Part shown: positions 7,913 to 16,130 of the stretch, in pieces | Position numbering within the stretch: the first letter of the stretch is position 1 | Layout: each line of letters begins with the position of its first letter | DNA from: an uncultured Alphaproteobacteria bacterium | GTDB taxonomy: Bacteria; Pseudomonadota; Alphaproteobacteria; UBA8366; JADFVY01 | NCBI GenBank assembly: GCA_947259795.1 | Contig: CAMYNJ010000162.1 | Location: 1 to 36,232 of the forward strand | DNA length: 36,232 bases | Reading direction: 5' to 3' | The notes under the pieces: model-generated | What the model was told of the DNA's origin: nothing | Database searches by the model: none | Seen by the model: the letters and a program-made list of their open reading frames with translations, nothing else | Position numbers and translations under genes: made by a program

Positions 7913-9555
7913 GGGCCGTCTCCGCTGCCATCGCTTTCGGGTTCGCCGGTGGGCAATAGCAGTGGAAGGCAGATGCGGAACGTGGTGCCCTGTCCAACCG
8001 TGCTGTCCACCTCGATACACCCGCCGTGAGCCCTGACGATGCCGTGGCTGACGGACAGGCCCAGCCCGGTTCCCTTGCCCACCTCCTTGGACGAGAAGAA
8101 CGGGTCGAAGATTCGCTGAAGGTCTTCTTCCGGGATTCCGCAGCCGGTATCGATGATCGAGATTTCGACCATGGGCACGGGCTCCATACCGAGATCGCAA
8201 ATCCGGGGCTCCGCCGACTGACGGCACCGGATGGTGATGCTGCCGTCATCCTCGATGGCATGCTGGGCATTGACGACCATGTTCATGATGACCTGTTCGA
8301 TCAGGTCGGGCTCGACCCAGACCAGCGGCAGATTACGGTCGACATCCAGTGTGATTTCTATGTTGTGAAGGTGCGCCGGCCGTTCGACGATGCGCACCGT
8401 GTTCTCGATGATCTGATTGAGGTCGGCGAATTTCTTCTCCGGCGCCTTTTCGCGAGAAAAATCAAGAAGCCGCCGGATGATCGCGGCACAGCGTTTGGTT
8501 TCGCGAATCACCAGATCCAGGTCTTCCGCCTCCGGGCTGCCGTCCGGCACCTTTTTGCGCATCAGATGCGAGAAGGTCAGGATCCCGGTCAACGGATTGT
8601 TGAGTTCATGCGCGATGCCGGCCGCGAGCAGGCCGATTGAGGCAAGTTTTTCGCCGCGGGCGGCCTCGGCCTCGGCAATGCGGAGTTCCCGAGTTCGCTT
8701 TTCCACCTTCTGCTCGAGCGTGTGGCCCCACTCGCGCAACTTGGACTCGGACGTCCTGAGCGCCGATGTCATGGTATTGAACGAGGTCGCCAGTTGCCCG
8801 AACTCGTCCCCGCTGCGGACCGGAATCAACTGTTCCAGGTCTCCCGACGAGAGCCGCTTGGCGCCGCTTTCCAGGTCGCGCAGGGGCACGTACACCATGC
8901 GGTGCACGAGGAAGCTCAAGAACAGAGAGGCGACCACGATGAAGCCCAGCGAGATGCCTGCGACTGTAACCGTGTTGGACTGAATTGTCTGGTCGATTTC
9001 ATCGAGGGAATAGACAATATCCAAGACGCCGAGGATCGACTGGGACTCGTCGTGCTGGTGGCAGGCCGCCGTGTAGCATGACGGCTCGTTGCGGATCACC
9101 TCCATGCTGCCGAGCAGCCGTCGCCCATCCGACGTCGGAAAGATCCGCGGCCTCTTGCATGCGGGAATCTGTTCCAGGGGCTGGCGCGTCCGGTGACACT
9201 GGCCACACTCTTCAGCCTTTTCAAGGATCGCAGAGCCGATTTCGGGCCGGTAGGTCGAGTGGATGATCGTCCCGTCCTTGCTCAGTATCCGGACCTTTTC
9301 GATGTTCTCCTGGTTCCCGACATCCTGGATTATCTGGCCTACGTAAGCGGGCTGATTCTGCAGCATGGCAAACCGCGTGCTTCGCACGATCACCTCGGAG
9401 AGCTGATTGACGTGGCCCGTCGCCTCCTGGAGGAGTTCCTGCCGGCTATGCCGCACCACAAGCACGGTGAACAGGAGCATCGCCACCGTCAGGGCGATCG
9501 CCAGGAACAAACCGATCTTGAGCTTGAGGGATACCGGGCGCATTCGCTCCTGCAC
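7909..9555 (-). CDS. Sensor histidine kinase with predicted periplasmic c-heme-type motifs, HAMP, HisKA and HATPase
   Basis: 548 aa; N-terminal TM, periplasmic segment with CGQCH and CYTAACH, second TM, HAMP, H-box AAGIAHELNNPLTGI, N/G boxes NMVVNAQHAIEDD, DTGCGIPEE, GTGLGLSVSHGI. Confidence 0.94.
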   Translation of the reverse strand: MQERMRPVSLKLKIGLFLAIALTVAMLLFTVLVVRHSRQELLQEATGHVNQLSEVIVRSTRFAMLQNQPAYVGQIIQDVGNQENIEKVRILSKDGTIIHSTYRPEIGSAILEKAEECGQCHRTRQPLEQIPACKRPRIFPTSDGRRLLGSMEVIRNEPSCYTAACHQHDESQSILGVLDIVYSLDEIDQTIQSNTVTVAGISLGFIVVASLFLSFLVHRMVYVPLRDLESGAKRLSSGDLEQLIPVRSGDEFGQLATSFNTMTSALRTSESKLREWGHTLEQKVEKRTRELRIAEAEAARGEKLASIGLLAAGIAHELNNPLTGILTFSHLMRKKVPDGSPEAEDLDLVIRETKRCAAIIRRLLDFSREKAPEKKFADLNQIIENTVRIVERPAHLHNIEITLDVDRNLPLVWVEPDLIEQVIMNMVVNAQHAIEDDGSITIRCRQSAEPRICDLGMEPVPMVEISIIDTGCGIPEEDLQRIFDPFFSSKEVGKGTGLGLSVSHGIVRAHGGCIEVDSTVGQGTTFRICLPLLLPTGEPESDGSGDGP

Positions 9556-9661
9556 CTCTCTTCAGGTTCCGGAAGCGAGATGAGTTTGCTTTCGTGTCAG
9601 GCGAAGCCGGGACACGGGTCGTGGCAAGACATAAATTACCCAATACTCCATGTAAATTAGC

Positions 9662-9703
9662 AATCTAGCAGCGCGGCGGTAGCGAAGAATTGATCCGAAT
9701 CAA
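9662..9703 (-). promoter_or_regulatory. FNR/FixK/Anr-type box TTGAT-CCGA-ATCAA (9690-9703) with -10-like TAGATT (9667-9662) upstream of the sensor kinase
   Basis: Perfect 5-4-5 palindrome matching the FNR consensus; spacing to TAGATT would fit a centre near -41.5 with a start near 9655. Confidence 0.65.
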
Positions 9704-9837
9704 TCTGCGTGCGACCGATTGCCTCGCCGCGCCCGTGTGGCACCGCCGGGTTGCGAGATGCCCGTTTGCGCGGCGGCGGGACCGTCGTCGAAGTTGCGTC
9801 GGCACGCCGCCGCTTCCATAGTTCATACCTTGGGCCG

Positions 9838-9871
9838 TTGCCCGGCGAGCCGGCGGGCCAGCGCCGGGCAA
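9838..9871 (-). terminator. Terminator-like hairpin downstream of the DUF1641 gene
   Basis: Perfect 10-bp inverted repeat TTGCCCGGCG/CGCCGGGCAA with 14-nt spacer, about 18 nt past the stop codon at 9889; lacks a T-tract. Confidence 0.4.
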
Positions 9872-9888
9872 CCCTGCCCCACATTGCT

Positions 9889-10425
9889 CTAATCGCAGCA
9901 GTGCTTCTGCAGTTTGTCCCCGATGCTCAACAGGAACATCAGGCTTTTCTGCGATTCCGGTTTCGTCAGCAGCGAGAGGGTCGACAGCAGGCCGCCGGGT
10001 GGCTTGGCGTCGGCGGTTTCCCTGACCGCCTCCTCCATGGCGCCGGTGGCGCCCGCCGCGAGTCGCGCGAGGTTATCGCTGCCCAGCGTATTGACCATCT
10101 GCTCCCCGAACGAGAACAGCCGCTCGACCATGGGATCGGTCAGGGACGATCTCGTGGCGTGGATGATCGCCACCAGATCGAACAGCGTGTCCAGCGCGCC
10201 GATCCGGTGCAGTTCGGTCAGCCGGTCCAGCGCGGTCTGGATCGCGTCGCGCGTGGTCTCGTCGTTCAGCCGGTCCACCACTTCCAGCGCGTTGCAGGCG
10301 GTCACCGACAGGCGCTCAACCATCGAATCGGTCAGCGCATCGCGGGCCGCCAGGATAAGCCTTGCGGTCTCATCCTCGGGCATGTTTGCCAGAACCGTTG
10401 GTTTGGCCTTTGCTTGTTCTGCCAT
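9889..10425 (-). CDS. DUF1641 domain-containing protein
   Basis: 178 aa from ATG 10425; repeated helical segments (LTDSMVERLS, RLTELHRIGALDTLFDLVAIIHA...) typical of DUF1641 proteins next to SQR-like oxidoreductases. Confidence 0.75.
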   Translation of the reverse strand: MAEQAKAKPTVLANMPEDETARLILAARDALTDSMVERLSVTACNALEVVDRLNDETTRDAIQTALDRLTELHRIGALDTLFDLVAIIHATRSSLTDPMVERLFSFGEQMVNTLGSDNLARLAAGATGAMEEAVRETADAKPPGGLLSTLSLLTKPESQKSLMFLLSIGDKLQKHCCD

Positions 10426-10438
10426 GATTCCGGCCCCC

Positions 10439-11578
10439 TTACAGAAGGCCGCGGGCTGACAGCCAGTACAGCCGGTTATAGGCCAGCTTGAACCAGTGCA
10501 GCATCTGCGACGGCGGCCCCGGATTCGGCGGGGTCGTGTAATTGAACCAGACATAGGTACCGGTGCTGAGCCCCGTCTCGACGAAGCAGAACACCTTGCC
10601 GTCGTAATGGCGGGCCCATTGCCCTTCCGATATCAGCGAGGCCAGGTTGTCGATGATGGTGTCGGCCTCGAAATGGGCGGTGGAGCCGGCCTTCGAGATC
10701 GGGATGTTGGTGGTGTCGCCGACCACGAAGACGTTGGTCGAGCCCTCGCGCAGCAGCTTTTCCCTGTCGGTCGGCACCCAGCCGCCGGCGCCGAGATCGG
10801 AATCCAGGATCACCTGTGAGCCGGTATGGGGCGGGATGGTGATCAGCAGGTCGTAGGGCAGGGTTGAGCCTTCCTCCGACGTGATGGTCTTGGCCGCCGG
10901 GTCGATTTCCTTGGTGTTGAAGAAAGTTTCCGACTTGATGCCGTATTTGTCGAATTCCGGCACCGCCCAATGGGCCACCGGCTCCAGCGAATGCAGCCGG
11001 CCGATCGGGTAGGTGTAGGTGATCTCGCTCTTGTCCATGACGCCCTTTTCCTTCAGGTAATCATAGAGCATGAAGGTGATTTCCAGAGGCGCCACCGGAC
11101 ATTTGTGCGGCACGTTGACGTTGACGACGATCTTGCCGCCTTCGAAATTGCGCAGGCTCTCGCGCATCTTGCGGGCGCCGTCCAGGTCATAGAACCAGTG
11201 CGCGCCTTCCTCCATGCCCGGAACGGTGTCGGGGCGGATGCGCGAGCCGGTGGCGATCACGACATAGTCATAGTCGTAGCTCTTGCCGGATTCGCATGTC
11301 ACGCGGTTGTTTTCGACGTCTATGTTCGTCGCCGCGTCGATATTGAAGGTCACTCGATTGTCCAGCACCTTGCGCTGGTTGCGGAACAGTTCAGCCTCGC
11401 GGATCTTGCCGAAGGGCACGTAGAGCAGGCCCGGCTGATACAAATGCGTGTCGGTATTGCCGATCATTGTGATGCGGGCCTCGCCCGAGCGAAGCTGCTC
11501 GCCAAGCTGCCGGCACAGACCGTTCGCTACGATGGTGCCGGCGAGTCCCCCGCCGACGATTACGATGTGCGTTGCCAT
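10439..11578 (-). CDS. FAD/NAD-dependent oxidoreductase, sulfide:quinone oxidoreductase-like
   Basis: 379 aa; GGGLAGTIVANGL dinucleotide motif, YVVIATGSRIRPD, HKCPVAPLEITFMLYDYL (conserved Cys region), FVVGDTTNIPISKAGSTAHFEAD, VFCFVETG. Confidence 0.85.
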   Translation of the reverse strand: MATHIVIVGGGLAGTIVANGLCRQLGEQLRSGEARITMIGNTDTHLYQPGLLYVPFGKIREAELFRNQRKVLDNRVTFNIDAATNIDVENNRVTCESGKSYDYDYVVIATGSRIRPDTVPGMEEGAHWFYDLDGARKMRESLRNFEGGKIVVNVNVPHKCPVAPLEITFMLYDYLKEKGVMDKSEITYTYPIGRLHSLEPVAHWAVPEFDKYGIKSETFFNTKEIDPAAKTITSEEGSTLPYDLLITIPPHTGSQVILDSDLGAGGWVPTDREKLLREGSTNVFVVGDTTNIPISKAGSTAHFEADTIIDNLASLISEGQWARHYDGKVFCFVETGLSTGTYVWFNYTTPPNPGPPSQMLHWFKLAYNRLYWLSARGLL

Positions 11579-11648
11579 TCCTATTTCCTCCCTGGCATTG
11601 CGGGCGTTTCAAAACTGCGCCCTCTCGGCCTCACCTTATTGTCTTTTT

Positions 11649-11879
11649 TTATTTGGCCTTGCGCACGACGATGCTGTCATAGCCCTCCATGTTCTCGACG
11701 CCGACCATTTCGTGCCCGACCTTGGCCACCCATTCCGGGATGTCCTTGGCCGAACCCTTGTCCGACGACCAGATTTCGACCTCGTCGCCAACCTCGATCA
11801 GCTTCAGGGCGGCGATCAGTTCCATCAGCGGTCCCGGGCAGAAGGCCCCGCGGGCATCGATTTTCGTGCGTTCGGCCAT
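11649..11879 (-). CDS. TusA-family sulfurtransferase/sulfur carrier
   Basis: 76 aa; IDARGAFCPGPLMELIAALKLIEVGDEVEIWSSDKGSAKDIPEW, CPxP motif. Confidence 0.93.
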   Translation of the reverse strand: MAERTKIDARGAFCPGPLMELIAALKLIEVGDEVEIWSSDKGSAKDIPEWVAKVGHEMVGVENMEGYDSIVVRKAK

Positions 11880-11906
11880 AATCCGGTCTTCTCCCTTTGC
11901 TCCCGT

Positions 11907-12305
11907 TCAGAGCGTTACGAACTGCCCGCCCTCGGCGTCGGACAGGAATTTCGTCAGGCCCATCGCCTCATCGAACAGGCCGTCCACCAGCCGGTTCTCG
12001 TCCCAGCCGGAGACGTCGAGCGCCATCGAGCAGACATACATTTTCAGGTCGCCGAGCATCTTTCCCTGCTCGAACAGATTGATCGCATCCGGCACGCCCT
12101 TTTCCTTCAAGAGGCCGGAAAAGGTGCCGCCCCTGTATCGCTCGGCAGGCGGCGCATCCTTGTCGAAGGCAAACATGGCATTCATGCTGACGAAAACATG
12201 CACCGCCCGGTCCGACACGGCGCCGACCGAGGCCATCATGGCCGCCATCTGGATCTTTTCATGCTCTCCGGAACACAGGAGAATATACAAAGGTTGCGAG
12301 GTCAT
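11907..12305 (-). CDS. DsrE/DsrF-like family protein
   Basis: 132 aa from ATG 12305 (MTSQPLYILLCSGEHEKIQMAAMMASVGAVSDRAVHVFVSMNAMFAF...MYVCSMALDV). Confidence 0.85.
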   Translation of the reverse strand: MTSQPLYILLCSGEHEKIQMAAMMASVGAVSDRAVHVFVSMNAMFAFDKDAPPAERYRGGTFSGLLKEKGVPDAINLFEQGKMLGDLKMYVCSMALDVSGWDENRLVDGLFDEAMGLTKFLSDAEGGQFVTL

Positions 12306-12402
12306 GGGCTTCCTGCGAGTTCGCAATCGCCCATTCTACGCAAAACATTGGGTGGAATAGAGCTACAAAATGTCGCAGCCCGTTCGGCAGTAACTGCCGT
12401 GG

Positions 12403-13293
12403 TTATTTCTTGTTTTTTTTGCCTTTGCCCGACGCCTTCCCGGTTGCCCTTGCGGCGATGTCGTTCATGCCGTCGATCAGCGTCGGGCGTTCCTCGCGGT
12501 AGAACAGGCCCAGTGCCGGGGCCTCCGCCCTTGTCGCCTGTTCCATCGCCACCAAGCGGTCGGACGGGTCATGGTCCGCCGGCAGGTCGCGCACCCGGAC
12601 ATCCAGGTTAGCGTAGGTCATCTCGGTCTTGTCGAAGGTGACGCAGGGCGACAGGATATGCAGATAGGAAAAGCCGCGATGGGCGACCGCCTCGGCGATC
12701 ATGTCGGTCAGATGGTGGGGCCGGCCGGCATAGGCCTGGCCGACCCAGCTTGCCCCATACGACAACAGCATCATCAGCGGATTGAGCGGCCGGTCATGGC
12801 TTTCGTACGGCGTCGAGGGCGTGACGAAGCCTTCGACCGAGGTCGGCGAGGTCTGCCCCTTGGTCAGCCCGTAGATGCCGTTGTCGAACACCATGTAGGT
12901 GATGTCGGCATTGCGCCGCGCCGCGTGCGGGATATGGCCGCCGCCGATCGCGAAGGCGTCGCCGTCGCCGCCCACCGCCAGCACGGTCAGCGCGTCGTTG
13001 GCCACCTTCACCCCCGTGGCCACGGGCAGCGTGCGGCCATGCAGGGTATGGAAGCCGTATGTCTCCATGAAGAAGGGGAAGCGCGAGGCGCAGCCGATGC
13101 CGGAGACGATCACTGCATCCTTGAGCGGCACCTTCAGCCGGTTGAGCGCGGTGGCGACGCCTTCGGCCACGCTGAAATAGCCGCAGCCCGGGCACCATGT
13201 GGGCAGCGACGAGGAGCGGTAGCGCAGATGCCCGTCGCCACGGACCTCGTTCAGCTTGTCTTCCAGATAGACGGGTTTCAGCGGTTCGGTCAT
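12403..13293 (-). CDS. 2-oxoacid:ferredoxin oxidoreductase, beta subunit
   Basis: 296 aa from ATG 13293; TPP-binding features WCPGCGYFSV, SGIGCASRFPFFMETYGFHTLHGRTLPVATGVKVAN, VGGDGDAFAIGGGH, DNGIYGLTKGQTSPTS. Confidence 0.94.
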   Translation of the reverse strand: MTEPLKPVYLEDKLNEVRGDGHLRYRSSSLPTWCPGCGYFSVAEGVATALNRLKVPLKDAVIVSGIGCASRFPFFMETYGFHTLHGRTLPVATGVKVANDALTVLAVGGDGDAFAIGGGHIPHAARRNADITYMVFDNGIYGLTKGQTSPTSVEGFVTPSTPYESHDRPLNPLMMLLSYGASWVGQAYAGRPHHLTDMIAEAVAHRGFSYLHILSPCVTFDKTEMTYANLDVRVRDLPADHDPSDRLVAMEQATRAEAPALGLFYREERPTLIDGMNDIAARATGKASGKGKKNKK

Positions 13294-13306
13294 TGCTCTC
13301 CTCCCG

Positions 13307-15094
13307 TCAGGCCGCTTTCGCCTGTGCCAGCCGGCGGATTTCGGCGAGAATCTCCTCCACCTGCATCGGCGCACCGGTCGAGCGGGTCAGTTTCGTCACC
13401 GGCCGGCCCAGCGCGCCGGAGATCAGGTTCGCGAACTGCCCCTCGTAATTCAATTCGGGAACCAGCACCGTGCCGCAATCGTCCATGAAGGCCACAATCC
13501 GCTCCTTCGGCAGCGGTGACAGCATCACCACCTTCATCGCCGAGCAGCGGATGCCTTCGTCCTGCGCAGCGAACATGGCTTCCAGGATTTCGCCGAAGGT
13601 CGAGCCCCAGCCCAGAATGCCGACATCCACCGGCCCCTCGTCGCCGAAGCGCTTGCAGATGGTAAAGTCGGGATGGCTCAGCGCACCGTCCAGCTTCCGG
13701 TGACGTTTGGCGTTCATCGCCAGGTGGTTCTCGGGCGCATCGCTGGGTTTGCCGAGCTGGTTGTGCTCCAGGCCGGTCACGGTATGCATGCCGCCTTCCT
13801 CGCCCGGAAGGGCGCGCGGACTGATATGATCGTCCGTATCGGCGAAGCGCGGATACTCGCCGTCGCCGCGCCAGGCATCCAGCCCCTTGTTCAGGTTCGG
13901 CGCGAAGGGATTGGCGTCCGGCGGGATCACGGTCTCGTAGCGGTTCGACAGATAGAGGTCGAGCAGCACGACCACCGGCGTCTGATATTTCTCGGCCATC
14001 TCGAAGGCCTTGCCGGCGGTGCGGTAGCAGCCTTCGACATTGGTCGGCGCCAGCACGATTCGCTGGGCGTCGCCGGCACCGCCGAATACCGCGAGGTTGA
14101 GATCCGATTGTTCCGTCTTGGTCGGCATACCGGTTGACGGCCCGCCGCGCTGGCTGACGAAAACCACCGACGGCACCTCGCCCATCACGCCCAGCCCCAG
14201 CATCTCGGTCATCAGCGCGAGGCCCGGGCCGGAAGTTGCGGTCGCCGCGCGGGCTCCGGTATAGCCCGCACCAATGGTGGCCGCGATGGCGGAAATCTCG
14301 TCCTCGGTCTGCAGCACCCTGCCGCCATGCTTCGGCAGCTCCGCCGCCAGCCGCTCCAGGATCGTGGTCGCCGGCGTAATCGGATAGCCGAAAAAGGTAT
14401 CCAGCCCCGCGTCGATGCAGCCGCGCACCACGGCCCCGTTGCCGGTCATCATGGTCACTTTGCCGCTATCGCCTTTGCGGACCGGCGGGCCAAGCTGGAC
14501 GTCGTCCAGCTTGAAGACGCTTTGGCCGACCTCGTAGCCAGCATCGAAGGCGGCCGTATTCTGCACGGTAACGGCCTGGGCCTTGGTGCGGAACTTGTCG
14601 GCGATAATCTCGCGAAAGGCCTGGGGATCGATACCGTAGAGACCGGCCAGGTAACCCAGCACCACGATATTTCGCGACCGGGCCGAGGCCGTAACACGCT
14701 CGGAGATGCTGCGCACCTGCATCCCGTAGGGCAGCTGGCTGGGTTTGACATGGGCGGTCATGTGACCGCCCTCCGGCAGCCTCGCGATCGGCGAGGACTC
14801 ATAGATGACGGCGCCGTAATCGCGGACCTCGCCGACATGGGGAATGGCGTAGCTGTCGTCCAGCGAGATCAGCACGTCGGAATGGCGCTTCAGGGAATAG
14901 GCCTGTTCCGTGGTGATGCGCACCCGCGAAATGCATTTGCCGAAACCGCGGATTTCCGCCGGGTAGATGTCGAAGGCGATGACCTTGTAGCCCAGCCCCG
15001 CCATGGCGCGCTTCAGGATATCGCCGGCGGCGATCGTCCCGTCGCCGGCCGAGCCGATGACCGCAAACTGAATATCCGTGCCGTTCTTGTTCAT
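13307..15094 (-). CDS. 2-oxoacid:acceptor oxidoreductase, fused gamma-alpha subunit
   Basis: 595 aa; N-terminal gamma domain (GSAGDGTIAAGDILKRAMAGLGYKVIAFDIYPAEIRG) and alpha domain (GYPITPATTILERLA, TEDEISAIAATIGAGYTGARAATATSGPGLALMTEMLGLGVMGEVPSVVF). Confidence 0.94.
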   Translation of the reverse strand: MNKNGTDIQFAVIGSAGDGTIAAGDILKRAMAGLGYKVIAFDIYPAEIRGFGKCISRVRITTEQAYSLKRHSDVLISLDDSYAIPHVGEVRDYGAVIYESSPIARLPEGGHMTAHVKPSQLPYGMQVRSISERVTASARSRNIVVLGYLAGLYGIDPQAFREIIADKFRTKAQAVTVQNTAAFDAGYEVGQSVFKLDDVQLGPPVRKGDSGKVTMMTGNGAVVRGCIDAGLDTFFGYPITPATTILERLAAELPKHGGRVLQTEDEISAIAATIGAGYTGARAATATSGPGLALMTEMLGLGVMGEVPSVVFVSQRGGPSTGMPTKTEQSDLNLAVFGGAGDAQRIVLAPTNVEGCYRTAGKAFEMAEKYQTPVVVLLDLYLSNRYETVIPPDANPFAPNLNKGLDAWRGDGEYPRFADTDDHISPRALPGEEGGMHTVTGLEHNQLGKPSDAPENHLAMNAKRHRKLDGALSHPDFTICKRFGDEGPVDVGILGWGSTFGEILEAMFAAQDEGIRCSAMKVVMLSPLPKERIVAFMDDCGTVLVPELNYEGQFANLISGALGRPVTKLTRSTGAPMQVEEILAEIRRLAQAKAA

Positions 15095-15098
15095 GGGC

Positions 15099-16127
15099 CT
15101 AATGCTCCCAGAAGGGCGAGGCGATATGCCCTTTCTTGTCGATGCGCAGGCGCTCGTCCTCCAGCCCCTCGAAGGCCTCGTTGGCGCCGGTAACGTTTCG
15201 CGCCGCCATCTCGCCCATCAGCCGGACATTGTTCCAGCCGTAATAGAACCTGTAGGCGTTGTCCTCCGCAGACCAGATCTGACAGACGTCGCCGGCGGCC
15301 CAGATATTCTTGTCGGTGGTGTGCAGCATGGGATCGACCAGCAGGCCGCGTTCGATATCGACGCCGGAACCCAGCATGAATTCGGCGGTCGGCACCAGGC
15401 CGTAGGACGGCATCACGACGTCGCCTTGGACGTCGCCGCCATCGTCGAAGATCACGCGGCGGGCGGGTTTGCCCGCTTCGCCTTCCTCCACCGCGACAGG
15501 GTGTACGCCATCCACGACCTCAATGCCCATATGCCCCAGCGCCTGGATGAATCCGTCGCGCTCGTCCTCCGCGATCCTGTGGGGCCAGAAGGTATATTCG
15601 TTGGTCAGCAGGACGACCCGGTATCCGGTATCGATCAGGGTGCGGGCAAGGTCCAGCCCGATCATGTCGCCGCCCAGCATGACCAGCGTGCCGCCGGCGG
15701 GTAACGCCTTATAGGTGGTCATGGCGGCCTCGAACGAACCGAAGCCGCTCATCAGGCCGCGATAGTCGCTGAGTTCCTCCGGCAGATATCCCTGCCCGCC
15801 GGCGCAGACCAGCAGGCGATCGTAATGCATGACCTCGTTATGGGCGAAGGTGATGGTGCGACTGCGGGCGTCGACGTCGGTCACCCGGCTATTGCGGCGA
15901 AGCGTGATGCTGTGATCGTCGTAATAGGACAGGGGATGTACCAGGATCTCCCGCCAGTCGTAACAGCCGCGGAACACGCGGGGCAGGTCGTAGCGGTTAT
16001 AGAAGGGCAGGCTGCCCATGGTGATGATGGTGATGCGGCAGTCCGGGTCGCGCTCGCGCAGCGTTATCGCGGCGCCGTTGCCCGCGCTGCCGTTGCCGAT
16101 GATGACGTTGTGGATTGCCTCGCCCAT
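15099..16127 (-). CDS. NAD(P)/FAD-dependent oxidoreductase (nitrite/rubredoxin-reductase-like fold)
   Basis: 342 aa; VIIGNGSAGNGAAITLRERDPDCRITIITMGSLPFYNR, LLVCAGGQGYLP, LVMLGGDMIGLDLARTLIDTGYRVVLL, IWAAGDVCQIW. Confidence 0.88.
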   Translation of the reverse strand: MGEAIHNVIIGNGSAGNGAAITLRERDPDCRITIITMGSLPFYNRYDLPRVFRGCYDWREILVHPLSYYDDHSITLRRNSRVTDVDARSRTITFAHNEVMHYDRLLVCAGGQGYLPEELSDYRGLMSGFGSFEAAMTTYKALPAGGTLVMLGGDMIGLDLARTLIDTGYRVVLLTNEYTFWPHRIAEDERDGFIQALGHMGIEVVDGVHPVAVEEGEAGKPARRVIFDDGGDVQGDVVMPSYGLVPTAEFMLGSGVDIERGLLVDPMLHTTDKNIWAAGDVCQIWSAEDNAYRFYYGWNNVRLMGEMAARNVTGANEAFEGLEDERLRIDKKGHIASPFWEH

Positions 16128-16130
16128 GGC

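Noticed and set aside
9657-9884. 75-aa minus-strand ORF between the kinase and DUF1641 gene
   Set aside because: No family resemblance; overlaps the FNR box/promoter region and the terminator-like hairpin.
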